The notes under the pieces are model-generated. The model saw only the letters and a list, made by a program, of their open reading frames with translations. It ran no database searches and was not told where the DNA came from. This document shows, in pieces, positions 21,416 to 29,689 of a stretch of 64,000 nt of DNA. This DNA is from Cupidesulfovibrio sp000226255 (GTDB lineage Bacteria; Desulfobacterota; Desulfovibrionia; Desulfovibrionales; Desulfovibrionaceae). The position numbers and the translations under genes are program-made. The stretch is taken from assembly GCF_003402415.2 (NCBI RefSeq), contig NZ_AP036014.1, positions 2,914,001 to 2,978,000 on the forward strand, given 5' to 3'. Each line of letters begins with the position of its first letter. Position 1 is the first letter of the stretch.

Positions 21416-21967
21416 CTACTCACCCCTCTTGATGTTGTCTTTGAGGATACCTAACTGCGCGCGCAGGCTGGCATCCAGCACCCGGTCGCCGACCTTCAGC
21501 ACGACGCCGCCAAGGATGTCCTTGTTCACGCTGAAGGTGAGTTCCAGCTTGCGTCCGGCCTGCTGTTCAAGAGCTGCCTTGACCTGTGCGCGCTTTGCTT
21601 CCGCAAGTTCAACGGCCGTCATCAGCTCGCCGCGGATGACGCCCTTTTCGGCGTCGAGGAGAACGCCGTAGAAGGACTGGATGTCGGAAAGGTTGGAGAG
21701 CCGCCCCTTGTCCGCCAGCAGCAGACAGAAATTGCGGACGGTGGCGCTCACGCCGTACTTCTCGACCAGTTTCAGGATCACGCTCCGCTTCTCATCGGCG
21801 GTGATGATGGGATTGCGGAAGATGCGGCCAAGTTCGGGCGCCTTGTCGAGAGCCTCGGCAAGCGCGGCAAGGTCGCCACCGCACTTTTCGAGTTCACCGA
21901 CGCCCGATTTCGCGCCCAGCGCAAAAAGCGCACGGGCGTATCTGCGAGCTACGATGTTGCCGGTCAA
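21416..21967 (-). CDS. atpH: ATP synthase delta subunit
   Basis: 183 residues from ATG 21967, overlapping the atpF stop by four bases (ATGA). Delta/OSCP features: N-terminal NIVARRYARALFALG, helical body, and C-terminal RAQVKAALEQQAGRKLELTFSVNKDILGGVVLKVGDRVLDASLR. It joins the peripheral stalk to F1. Ends 5 bases before atpA. Confidence 0.95.
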   Translation of the reverse strand: MTGNIVARRYARALFALGAKSGVGELEKCGGDLAALAEALDKAPELGRIFRNPIITADEKRSVILKLVEKYGVSATVRNFCLLLADKGRLSNLSDIQSFYGVLLDAEKGVIRGELMTAVELAEAKRAQVKAALEQQAGRKLELTFSVNKDILGGVVLKVGDRVLDASLRAQLGILKDNIKRGE

Positions 21968-22533
21968 TTGAGCACCACCTTCGTTAAGTATTTGTCGATA
22001 AGCTTCTCGTGCTCCTCACCAGTGAGCTTTTCCTGAAGCATCTTTTCGGCGGCGGCAATGATCTGGTCGGCCATCTCGGCGCGCATGTTCTCCATGGCCT
22101 GCTTGATCTCGTTCTCGGCCGTGCGCGCGGCCTGCTCGGTGATCTGGGAGGCGGTCTTTTCCGCCTTCTCGATGATGGCGGCCTGCATGGCTTCGCCCTG
22201 GGCGCGGTACTCGGCGAGGATGGCCTGCCGTTCCTGCTCAAGGCTGGCGATGCGGCGTTCGACGTCGGACAGGTTCTTGGCGGCCTCTGCCTTGCGGCTT
22301 TCAAGGTCGTTCAGTTCCTGCTCGATGCCCTTCCTGCGGCCGGAGAAGAAGCCCACAATCTTCTTGCCCGCGGCCCAGTAGATGATGCCGATGAAGATGA
22401 CGAAGTTGGCGACACGGAAGGCGAAGTTGCCCCAGTCGGCATGACTCTCTCCTCCGCCGTCGGAGGCCAGAGCCACGCTGGCGGTGGCAAGCACCAGTCC
22501 GAGCGCCGCTGCACTGTGTTTCAGCCCTTTCAA
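21964..22533 (-). CDS. atpF: ATP synthase F0 subunit b
   Basis: I place the start at TTG 22533, 8 bases after a perfect AGGAGG, giving 189 residues; the GTG at 22560 has no ribosome site. The N-terminus (KGLKHSAAALGLVLATASVALA/SD) looks like a cleavable signal peptide, followed by the membrane segment FAFRVANFVIFIGIIYWAAG and a long coiled coil (ELNDLESRKAEAAKNLSDVERRIASLEQERQ). Subunit b anchors the peripheral stalk; with b' it forms a heterodimer. The start choice matters because nine extra residues would be predicted otherwise. Confidence 0.92.
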   Translation of the reverse strand: MKGLKHSAAALGLVLATASVALASDGGGESHADWGNFAFRVANFVIFIGIIYWAAGKKIVGFFSGRRKGIEQELNDLESRKAEAAKNLSDVERRIASLEQERQAILAEYRAQGEAMQAAIIEKAEKTASQITEQAARTAENEIKQAMENMRAEMADQIIAAAEKMLQEKLTGEEHEKLIDKYLTKVVLN

Positions 22534-22572
22534 CGCCGATCCCTCCTTGCTGTTGCGCACTGACGGGGGGGG

Positions 22573-22989
22573 TTAGCCCAGCACCTTGGCGGTAGCCTTG
22601 GCGGCCAGCGCGTCGACCTGCCCCTTCAGGGTGTCCATGGCGGTCTTCACCTGGGCGGCCACCTGCTGGCGGGACTTTTCCAGGTAGTCCTGGGCCTGCC
22701 TGCCGGCATCGGCCAGGATCACCTGTTCCCGGGCCACGCCCTCGGCCCGGGCCTTGTCGCGCTCGGCCGTGGCTTCGGCGCGGGCTTTGGCAAGGGTGGC
22801 CTCGTAATTCTTCAGCTTGGCGTCGGCCTGACCGGCGAACTGCTCCGATTCGCCGAGAAGGCCGGACATCCTGTCACGCCGCTTTCTGATGATATCCCGC
22901 ACCGGCCGGATGAGGATGGCATTCAGAACCACGAGCGTCACAAGGAAGTTCACCAACTGGAAGAAGAAGGTGATGTTCAGATCGATCAT
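22573..22989 (-). CDS. ATP synthase F0 subunit b'
   Basis: 138 residues from ATG 22989. A short N-terminal membrane anchor (NITFFFQLVNFLVTLVVLNAILI) and RPVRDIIRKRRDRM lead into a coiled coil (KNYEATLAKARAEATAERDKAR). It is shorter than and different from the b subunit downstream, as in b/b' stalks. First gene of the operon. Subunits a and c are not present here and must be encoded elsewhere. A run of eight G residues (22565-22572) separates it from atpF. Confidence 0.92.
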   Translation of the reverse strand: MIDLNITFFFQLVNFLVTLVVLNAILIRPVRDIIRKRRDRMSGLLGESEQFAGQADAKLKNYEATLAKARAEATAERDKARAEGVAREQVILADAGRQAQDYLEKSRQQVAAQVKTAMDTLKGQVDALAAKATAKVLG

Positions 22990-23036
22990 GCCTGCTCCCT
23001 TGGTGAGGTTGTGAATTTAAGCTCAAAGTCGGGTTG

Positions 23037-23065
23037 GATTTAGCTGATTACAACGGGTGTGTCAA
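23037..23065 (-). promoter_or_regulatory. Promoter of the ATP synthase operon
   Basis: On the minus strand a perfect TTGACA (23060-23065) is followed after exactly 17 bases by TAAATC (23037-23042), about 45 bases before the first start codon of the operon. Confidence 0.65.
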
Positions 23066-23124
23066 AGTCTTTTTTCCTTTGCAAACAGTCTCCTGGAGCC
23101 CAACCTGCCGTCATTGCGATACAA

Positions 23125-23148
23125 ATGAAAAAGCCGCCCGAAGGCGGC
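23125..23148 (-). terminator. Rho-independent terminator after the bactofilin gene
   Basis: On the minus strand GCCGCC-TTCG-GGCGGC, a tetraloop hairpin, is followed directly by TTTTTCATTT. It lies 27 bases after the bactofilin stop and isolates the mre-rodA cluster from the atp operon. Confidence 0.85.
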
Positions 23149-23175
23149 CGGAAAGGGCATGTGAAGGGGCGGGGT

Positions 23176-23517
23176 TTACTCCGTCTTTTCGGAAGGCTGC
23201 ATGGTGATGCGGCCCTCGATGACGGCGCCCTCCTCCATGACCAGCACGGGGGTGGAGAGATTGCCGTTCAGATTGCCGGTGCGGTGCAGGATGACCTTGC
23301 GCTGGGCCGCCACCTCTCCGGTGACGCGGCCCGACAGGATGAGCTGCCCCACGCGCACCTGCCCTTCCACATTGGCGTCCTTGCCCACGATGAGCGTGCC
23401 CTCTGAATGCACCTCGCCCACGAAGTTGCCGTCTATGCGCACCGCCCCCTGAAAGCTCAACTGGCCCTGGTACACGGTACCTGCGCCGAGGAAGGCGTTT
23501 ATCTCGTCCCTTGCCAT
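23176..23517 (-). CDS. Bactofilin (polymer-forming cytoskeletal protein)
   Basis: 113 residues from ATG 23517, preceded by AAGGAGGCGAC. The body is made of short beta-helix rungs (FQGAVRIDGNFVGEVHSEGTLIVGKDANVEGQVRVGQLILSGRVTGEV), ending GAVIEGRITMQPSEK; this is the bactofilin/DUF583 fold that polymerises without nucleotides. It ends the mreB-mreC-mreD-mrdA-rodA cluster, 59 bases after rodA, which suggests a role in cell-wall synthesis or cell shape together with them. Specific function is not known. Confidence 0.9.
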   Translation of the reverse strand: MARDEINAFLGAGTVYQGQLSFQGAVRIDGNFVGEVHSEGTLIVGKDANVEGQVRVGQLILSGRVTGEVAAQRKVILHRTGNLNGNLSTPVLVMEEGAVIEGRITMQPSEKTE

Positions 23518-23576
23518 GTGTGTCGCCTCCTTTGTGAGGGAAAGTGCAACTTTGCCGATGTTCGTATTTTCAGGAA

Positions 23577-24692
23577 TCACGACGTCTTGAACATGAACCG
23601 CCGCATGGAGACATTGAGCACGATCCCAATCAGGCTGAAATTGACCAGGGTGGCGCTGCCCCCGTAGCTGATGAACGGCAGCGGCACGCCCACCACGGGC
23701 ATGAGCCCCATCACCATGCCCATGTTGATCAGTATCTGCCAGAAGAAATAGAAGAAAACCCCCACCGTCAAGTAGCTGCCAAAGCGGTCCTTGGCGTCTC
23801 GCGCGGTGTTGAAGATGCTGAGCAGAAACAGGCAGAACAGCGCCAGCAGCACCACGCACCCCATGAAGCCCCATTCCTCGCCGAACACGGCCAGGGCGAA
23901 GTCGGTGTGTTTTTCCGGCAGAAAGCGCAACTGGCTCTGGGTGCCCCCCAGAAATCCCTTGCCCCACAGCTGCCCGGAACCGATGGCTATCTGCGACTGG
24001 ATTATGTGATAGCCCGCCCCAAGCGGGTCGTTGCCGGGGTCGAGGAAGGTCAGGATGCGCTGCTTCTGATAGTCGTGCAAGCGGAACCACGCCAGCGGCA
24101 GCAGGGAGGGCACCACCACCAGGCAGGTCTTCAGCACGCCGGGCTTCACCCCGTGGAACAGGGTGATGCCGCCCAGCAGCATGAGCAGCAGCAGCGTGGT
24201 GCCAAGGTCCGGCTGCATGACGATGAACGAGGCGGGCAGCAGGCCCAGCCCCAGCACCTCGAACAGCCCCTTCCAGCCCAGCGGCTCGCGGCTGCGCGAC
24301 AGAAAGCGCGCCCCCATGATCAGGATGGCGATCTTGGCCACCTCGCTGGGCTGCAGGTTCATGAAGCCCAGCGGCAGCCAGCGCCGCGCGCCGTACACCA
24401 CCTTGCCGAACACCGGGATGGCCGCCAGCAGGATCATGGTGATGATGAACAGCGGCAGGGCCAGGCTCTTCATGTGCCGGTAGTCGAACAGCATGAAGAA
24501 GACCATGCCGCCAAGGCCCATCAGCCCCCACAGCAGCTGCTTCTGGTAGAAGGTGGAGACCACGATGCCGTCTTCCATGCGCACGCCGCTGGCCGAGTAC
24601 AGGTTGGCCACGCCGAAGAGGAACAGCAGCGCGGTGAACCCTACCAGGCCCCAGTTCATGTGGGTGATGAGTCGGCGGTCGATGGGGGTCAT
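23577..24692 (-). CDS. rodA: Rod-shape SEDS glycosyltransferase RodA
   Basis: 371 residues from ATG 24692, overlapping the mrdA stop by four bases. Polytopic SEDS protein: SASGV near the N-terminus, NLQPSEVAKIAILIM, SFIVMQPDLGTTLLLLML with the catalytic Asp, GKGFLGGTQSQLRFLPEKHTDFALAVFGEEWGF, and VGVPLPFISYGGSATLVN. It polymerises lipid II into glycan strands in the elongasome together with PBP2 encoded just upstream. Confidence 0.96.
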   Translation of the reverse strand: MTPIDRRLITHMNWGLVGFTALLFLFGVANLYSASGVRMEDGIVVSTFYQKQLLWGLMGLGGMVFFMLFDYRHMKSLALPLFIITMILLAAIPVFGKVVYGARRWLPLGFMNLQPSEVAKIAILIMGARFLSRSREPLGWKGLFEVLGLGLLPASFIVMQPDLGTTLLLLMLLGGITLFHGVKPGVLKTCLVVVPSLLPLAWFRLHDYQKQRILTFLDPGNDPLGAGYHIIQSQIAIGSGQLWGKGFLGGTQSQLRFLPEKHTDFALAVFGEEWGFMGCVVLLALFCLFLLSIFNTARDAKDRFGSYLTVGVFFYFFWQILINMGMVMGLMPVVGVPLPFISYGGSATLVNFSLIGIVLNVSMRRFMFKTS

Positions 24693-26953
24693 TGTCCGTC
24701 CTCCGGGGCCACGTTCTGGAAGCGCCGCAGCGGCGGCGCCACGCCGTCGTCACCACCCCGCCCGTCCGTCGTGGCGGCGTCGGGATCGAAGGTGTCCGGG
24801 TCGTAGCGGTGCTGGCCCTCGCGGGCATCCTCCACCTCAAGCGCCTCGGCCCCCCGGCCCGTGGCGCGGTCTCGCCCCGCGGGCCGAGCCGAACGGCCCG
24901 CGGGCACGGTGCGCAGGCCTTCGTCCTGCCGGTCCTGCTGCTCCGGCTGTTCCGGCGCACCCGCCGTCTGGTCTGGCCGGGCGGGCGGCGGCACGGGGAT
25001 GGCGGAACGGGAACTCGGAGCAGGCTGCACCTGCGGGACCGATTGCCCGGGCTGACCGGGCTGGACTGGCTGGCCGGGCTGGACTGGCTGGCCGGGCGAG
25101 ACCATGCCCGGAGAGGCCGGAGCGACCGGGGCGGTCTGCCCGGCGGGCGACAGCGGCGCCGCACCCGGCGGCGAGCCGAAAAATTTGTCGTACACCCGGC
25201 GCGCCACGGGACCGGCATCCGAGCCGCCGTGCCCGCCGTGTTCCACCATGACCACCACCACCAGGCGCTTGCCCGCCTTTTCACCCCAGGTGGCGATCCA
25301 GGCGTGGTCGCGGTGCTCGTAGGCCAGGTTTTCGGTGCGCACGCGCTCTTCGCCCACCATCTTCAGCTTGGTGACCTGCGCGGTGCCGGTCTTGCCGCCC
25401 ATCACCGCGTCGGCGCGCCGCAACACCTTGGCGGTGCCCCGGTCATCGTTGACGGTCTGGCGCATGCCGTCGAGAATCATCTTGCGGCCCGCGGCGGTGA
25501 ACGGCAGAGAGGAGCGCACCGTGGGGTCTTCGTCGGCCAGCAGGCTGGGCTTCAGCAGCTTACCGCCGTTCATCAGGGCGGAAACGAACGAGGCCACCTG
25601 CACCGGCGTGACCAGGGTGAAGCCCTGGCCGATGGACACGTTCAGGGTTTCACCGCGGTGCCACGGTTCGCCGAAGCGGCGGCGCTTCCACTGCTTGGAG
25701 GGCACCAGGCCGGACTTTTCGTGCGGCAGGTCTATGCCCGTGGGCGCGCCGAACCCGCACGCCTTGGCGAAGGCCTCGATCTTGTCGATGCCGAAGCGGT
25801 CGCTCATCTGGTAATAGTACACGTCGCACGATTCGATGAGCGAACGCATCATGTCCACGCGGCCGTGCCCGCCCTTCTTCCAGCAGCGGAACACCTGCTT
25901 GCCCAGGGCCACTTCGCCAGTGCACCACACCGAGTCGGCGGGGTTCAGACCTTCGTTCAGCAGCATGCCCGCCATCATCAGCTTCCATACCGAGCCGGGC
26001 GGGTACACGCTCTGGATGACGCGGTTCTGCAGGGGATGGCGGGGGTTGTCGCGCAGGGCCTGCCATTCCTTCAGCGAAAGCCCGGCGGCGAAGGCGTTGT
26101 TGTCGAACGAGGGCTTGGTGACCAGCGCCAGCAGCCTGCCGGAGTCGGGGTCCATGGCCACCACGCAGCCGGTCTCGTCCTCCAGCGCGTCCCAGGCGAC
26201 CTGCTGCAACCCGAGGTCGATGGAGAGGTCGATGTTCTCGCCGCTCTGCGGCTCCAGCACCAGCTTCTTGTTCAACTGGCGGCCCAGCACGTCCACTTCC
26301 AACTGGTGCAGCCCCTTCTGGCCGCGCAGGCGGCGTTCCAACACCAGCTCCAGCCCCTGCTTGCCCACGAAGTCGCCAAGGTTCAGGTCCTTGTCGTCCT
26401 CCAGCTCCTTTTCGTTGGCTTCGGCCACGTACCCCAGAATGTGGGCCATCAGCTCGCCCTGCGGATAGTTGCGCTTGGACCGGGTGACGATTTCCAGGCC
26501 CGGCCATTGCAGCACGCGGTTCTCGATGCGCGCGAGCAGATCGAAGGGCATGTCGGAGATGAGCAGCAGGTGCTCGAAGGGCTTCACCCGCAGGCGGTCC
26601 TGGTTGAACTTGGCGGTGAGCTGGTCAAGGGGAATGCCCGTCCACTCACTGACCTGGGCCAGGGTGGAAGGAATGTCGCGGCAGTCCTCGCGCACCAGGG
26701 CCAGACCGAAGGCGGGACGGTTTTCGGCCAGCAGGCGGCCTTCACGGTCACGCAGGAGCCCGCGCGAGGCGTAGATGCGCTCCTGGCGCAGCCGGTTCTC
26801 GCGCGCCATGCGCGCGAACTCCTCGCCCCGGTGGATCTGCAGGTACCAGAAGCGCACCACGAACAGGAAGAACAGTCCGGCGACAATGCACTGGAGCAGT
26901 ATCAGGCCCCCGCGGGGCGGCTGAAAACCTTCGGGTTCAAACTGAATGCGCAT
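24689..26953 (-). CDS. mrdA: Penicillin-binding protein 2 with long disordered C-terminal tail
   Basis: 754 residues from ATG 26953. One N-terminal membrane segment (LILLQCIVAGLFFLFVVRFWYLQI), a dimerisation domain, and a transpeptidase domain with active-site SVWK (VYPPGSVWKLMMAG), SCD and KTG (MGGKTGTAQV). It crosslinks peptidoglycan in the elongasome with RodA. The family usually ends near residue 610-620; here about 150 more residues follow, rich in Pro, Gln, Gly and Arg, including four PGQPVQ-type repeats (encoded at about 25040-25105). The tail is probably periplasmic and disordered. mreD overlaps its start by 17 bases. Confidence 0.94.
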   Translation of the reverse strand: MRIQFEPEGFQPPRGGLILLQCIVAGLFFLFVVRFWYLQIHRGEEFARMARENRLRQERIYASRGLLRDREGRLLAENRPAFGLALVREDCRDIPSTLAQVSEWTGIPLDQLTAKFNQDRLRVKPFEHLLLISDMPFDLLARIENRVLQWPGLEIVTRSKRNYPQGELMAHILGYVAEANEKELEDDKDLNLGDFVGKQGLELVLERRLRGQKGLHQLEVDVLGRQLNKKLVLEPQSGENIDLSIDLGLQQVAWDALEDETGCVVAMDPDSGRLLALVTKPSFDNNAFAAGLSLKEWQALRDNPRHPLQNRVIQSVYPPGSVWKLMMAGMLLNEGLNPADSVWCTGEVALGKQVFRCWKKGGHGRVDMMRSLIESCDVYYYQMSDRFGIDKIEAFAKACGFGAPTGIDLPHEKSGLVPSKQWKRRRFGEPWHRGETLNVSIGQGFTLVTPVQVASFVSALMNGGKLLKPSLLADEDPTVRSSLPFTAAGRKMILDGMRQTVNDDRGTAKVLRRADAVMGGKTGTAQVTKLKMVGEERVRTENLAYEHRDHAWIATWGEKAGKRLVVVVMVEHGGHGGSDAGPVARRVYDKFFGSPPGAAPLSPAGQTAPVAPASPGMVSPGQPVQPGQPVQPGQPGQSVPQVQPAPSSRSAIPVPPPARPDQTAGAPEQPEQQDRQDEGLRTVPAGRSARPAGRDRATGRGAEALEVEDAREGQHRYDPDTFDPDAATTDGRGGDDGVAPPLRRFQNVAPEDGQ

Positions 26954-27407
26954 CGCCCATGCATCTCCGGCGCACGAAATGGGTCAGCCACCAGGCCGGG
27001 GGAATGACGCAGGCCTGCCACACGCTTTCCAGGAACAGCCTGTCCTGCGGAATGTCCAGTTGCTGCAGCGAGGCCATCATCAGCGTGAACAGGAAGTGGC
27101 ACGCGCCAAGGCCCAGGCTGAGCAACACCACGAAGACGAGGTTTTCGGCCTCGAACAGCCAGCGCCCCACGTTGAAGAAAACGATAAGCGCGCCGTACCA
27201 CAGCGCGGTGGAGCCGAAGGCCAGGGTGCCCGTGCCCTCCTGCACCAGCAGCAGCACAAGCAGCAGCCAGAAGGTCTGGTAGAGCCGCCGTTCCTGCAGC
27301 GACACCAGCAGACCGGCCACCAGCAGGTCGATGCCCGGCAGCTGCTGCTGCAGCCATACGCCCACCACGATGAAGCAGGCCCACCAGACAAGGTTGCTGA
27401 AGTTCAT
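26937..27407 (-). CDS. mreD: Rod shape-determining protein MreD
   Basis: 156 residues from ATG 27407. A hydrophobic protein with five likely membrane segments (LVWWACFIVVGVWLQ, FWLLLVLLLVQ, ALWYGALIVFFNVG, LVFVVLLSLGLGACHFLF and a C-terminal one). Sequence similarity to MreD is weak as usual for this family; the assignment rests on size, topology and position between mreC and mrdA. Confidence 0.8.
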   Translation of the reverse strand: MNFSNLVWWACFIVVGVWLQQQLPGIDLLVAGLLVSLQERRLYQTFWLLLVLLLVQEGTGTLAFGSTALWYGALIVFFNVGRWLFEAENLVFVVLLSLGLGACHFLFTLMMASLQQLDIPQDRLFLESVWQACVIPPAWWLTHFVRRRCMGDAHSV

Positions 27408-27527
27408 GGACGTTCCGGCATGGGGGTGGTTGCGCCCAGGGGGCCAGGGTTGCGTGTGGACGGGCGGGCGCGCGTGCGCCGTGTGCGTGCAAACGGCCCG
27501 CGCAAGGTGCCGGGCCGGACGTGGCGC

Positions 27528-28625
27528 CTACTGCCGGGGAGGCTGGCCGGGCTGCTGCCCCGCCGGAGCCGTCTGGGGTACCATTTGGGGTGCCGCCTGG
27601 GGAACCGTTTGCGGAGTCACCTGGGGCTGCGCCTGCGGGCGCGGCGCTCGCGGCGCGGGCTGGTTCGACGGGGTCTGCTGCGCGCGGTGACCGCCGTGGC
27701 CAGAGGACGCTCCGCCGCCCTGCCCCGAACCCTGGCCGGTGCCCGGCCCCACGCCCTGCGTGGCGTTGACGCTGGGCAGGGGCAGTGTCTGCGCCCCCGG
27801 CTGCACCGGGGGGCGCTCCAGCAGCAGCACCTCTTCCAGGGCCTCCAGGTCGGCCAGCGGGCTCGCGTACACGGTCTGGAACAAAGAAAGATCGGACTGC
27901 GACACGCTTTCCACCCGGGCCACCGGCACCCCCTTGGGGAACGCGCCTTCAAGGCCCGATGTCAGCACCAGTTCGCCCACCTCTATGCGGGCGTTCTGCG
28001 GCACATACTTCATTTCCAGCAGGCCTCGCGGGCCGGTGCCCACCAGGATGCCCGCGGTGCGGTTGGCGGCGCTGAGCACGGCGATGCGGCTGCCCGGATC
28101 GGTCAGCAGCAGCACGGTGGCGGTGTAGGGGCCAGCCCGGTACACGCGGCCCACCACGCCTTCGTGGGTGAGCACGGGCGTGCCCGGCCCCGCGCCGGAA
28201 TAGTAGCCCCGGCTGATGATGGCCGACTCCAGCGCGGCCTGCGGGCCAAGCCGGTTGGCCACCACGCGCGCGCCAAGGGGTTTCCAGCCTTCGGGGGGCT
28301 CCAGTTCAAGCAACGCGCGCAGGCGGGTCAGCTCGGCCCGCTCTTCGGAGGCAACCTGCACCTGTTGCGAAAGGGTGCGCACCTGCTCGCGCAGCGCCTC
28401 GTTTTCCTCGCGGACCCCGACCAGGTCGAGGTAATTGTTCCACGACGAAACCACCTGGTCCCTCGCCCATATGCCCGGCTTCAGGATGGCGCCCACGAAT
28501 TCCAGACCGGCGTGTTCCGCCAGCCTGTCGAGCACGCCGGTTCTCTGGTTCCAGGTATACAGCCCAAGGTACAGGAACAGCGCCAGTACCAGAAGCAGGA
28601 TGATGCGCTTGAGCGAGGCGTTAAT
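27528..28625 (-). CDS. mreC: Rod shape-determining protein MreC, apparent ATT start
   Basis: The reading frame from the mreB stop codes for a perfect MreC beginning, basic residues then a membrane anchor (LKRIILLLVLALFLYLGLYTW), a coiled coil (VREENEALREQVRTLSQQV) and the beta-domain (GTPVLTHEGVVGRVYRAG, LVLTSGLEGAFPKGVPVARV). Between the in-frame TAG before 28625 and the anchor there is no ATG, GTG or TTG; the only plausible start is ATT 28625, 9 bases after a perfect AAGGAGG. A first GTG (28535) would remove the whole anchor. From ATT the protein has 365 residues. The last 90 are Pro/Gln/Ala-rich with VPQTAPQ-like repeats. It links MreB to PBP2 in the periplasm. Confidence 0.88.
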   Translation of the reverse strand: MNASLKRIILLLVLALFLYLGLYTWNQRTGVLDRLAEHAGLEFVGAILKPGIWARDQVVSSWNNYLDLVGVREENEALREQVRTLSQQVQVASEERAELTRLRALLELEPPEGWKPLGARVVANRLGPQAALESAIISRGYYSGAGPGTPVLTHEGVVGRVYRAGPYTATVLLLTDPGSRIAVLSAANRTAGILVGTGPRGLLEMKYVPQNARIEVGELVLTSGLEGAFPKGVPVARVESVSQSDLSLFQTVYASPLADLEALEEVLLLERPPVQPGAQTLPLPSVNATQGVGPGTGQGSGQGGGASSGHGGHRAQQTPSNQPAPRAPRPQAQPQVTPQTVPQAAPQMVPQTAPAGQQPGQPPRQ

Positions 28626-29661
28626 CTATGCACACCTCCTTCAGGATGTGCAGATTGTCCAGCGCCTTGCCGGTGCCGATGACCACGGTGGAGAGCGGGT
28701 CGTCCACCACGGTGATGGGCAGCGAGGTTTCTTCGCGCAGCAGTTGGTCGAGCCCCTTGAGAAGGCCGCCGCCGCCCGTGAGCACGATGCCCCGGTCCAC
28801 GATGTCGGCCGCCAGTTCCGGCGGGGTCTGCTCCAGCGCGATGCGCACCGCCTGAACGATGCTTTCGACCTGCTCGGAAATGGCCTTGCGCACCTCTTCG
28901 GAGGTGATGATGATGTTCTGCGGAATGCCGGTGACAAGGTCGCGGCCCTTCACCTCGAGCTGCTGCTCGGGGTCCATGGGGTAGGCGGAGGCGATCTTGA
29001 TCTTGATCTCTTCGGCCGACGATTCGCCGATGAGCATGTTGTACTTGCGCTTGACGTGGGTCATGATCGCCTCGTCCATCTTGTCGCCGCCCACGCGCAC
29101 CGAGCGCGAGTAGACGATGCCCGACAGCGAGATGACGGCCACTTCGGTGGTGCCGCCGCCGATGTCCACGACCATGTTCGAGGTGGGTTCCTGAATGGGC
29201 AGGTTGGCGCCGATGGCGGCGGCCATGGGCTCCTCGATCAGGTACACCTCGCGCGCGCCGGCGCTCTGGGCCGATTCCTTCACCGCGCGCTTTTCCACCT
29301 GGGTGATGCCGGTGGGCACGCAGATCATGATGCGCGGGCGCACCAGGCGGCGGGAATTGTGCACCTTGGAGATGAAGTGGCGCAGCATGGCCTCGGTGAT
29401 CTCGAAGTCGGCGATGACGCCGTCCTTCATGGGCCGGATGGCCTGGATGTTTCCGGGGGTGCGGCCCAGCATGCGCTTGGCGTCGTGGCCCACGGCAAGC
29501 ACCACGTTGTTGCCGCGCGTATCCTTTTTCACCGCCACCACCGAGGGCTCGCGCAGCACGATGCCCTGGCCCTTGACGTAGACGCAGGTATTGGCCGTAC
29601 CCAGGTCTATGGCCAGGTCGTTGGAAAACATTCCGAGGACGAAATCCAGTATCTTTGCCAT
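28621..29661 (-). CDS. mreB: Rod shape-determining protein MreB (actin homologue)
   Basis: 346 residues from ATG 29661. Actin-fold motifs are clear: NDLAIDLGTANTCVYVKGQGIVL, VVAVGHDAKRMLGRTP, NMVVDIGGGTTEVAVISLSG, IVLTGGGGLLKGLDQLL. It forms membrane-bound filaments that guide RodA/PBP2. Its last codons contain the ribosome site of mreC, and the two genes overlap. The start is only 28 bases from the divergent radical SAM gene, so promoters must overlap that gene's 5' end. Confidence 0.98.
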   Translation of the reverse strand: MAKILDFVLGMFSNDLAIDLGTANTCVYVKGQGIVLREPSVVAVKKDTRGNNVVLAVGHDAKRMLGRTPGNIQAIRPMKDGVIADFEITEAMLRHFISKVHNSRRLVRPRIMICVPTGITQVEKRAVKESAQSAGAREVYLIEEPMAAAIGANLPIQEPTSNMVVDIGGGTTEVAVISLSGIVYSRSVRVGGDKMDEAIMTHVKRKYNMLIGESSAEEIKIKIASAYPMDPEQQLEVKGRDLVTGIPQNIIITSEEVRKAISEQVESIVQAVRIALEQTPPELAADIVDRGIVLTGGGGLLKGLDQLLREETSLPITVVDDPLSTVVIGTGKALDNLHILKEVCID

Positions 29662-29689
29662 TTTATCTTACTTGCCTCTCTGAGGGGGA

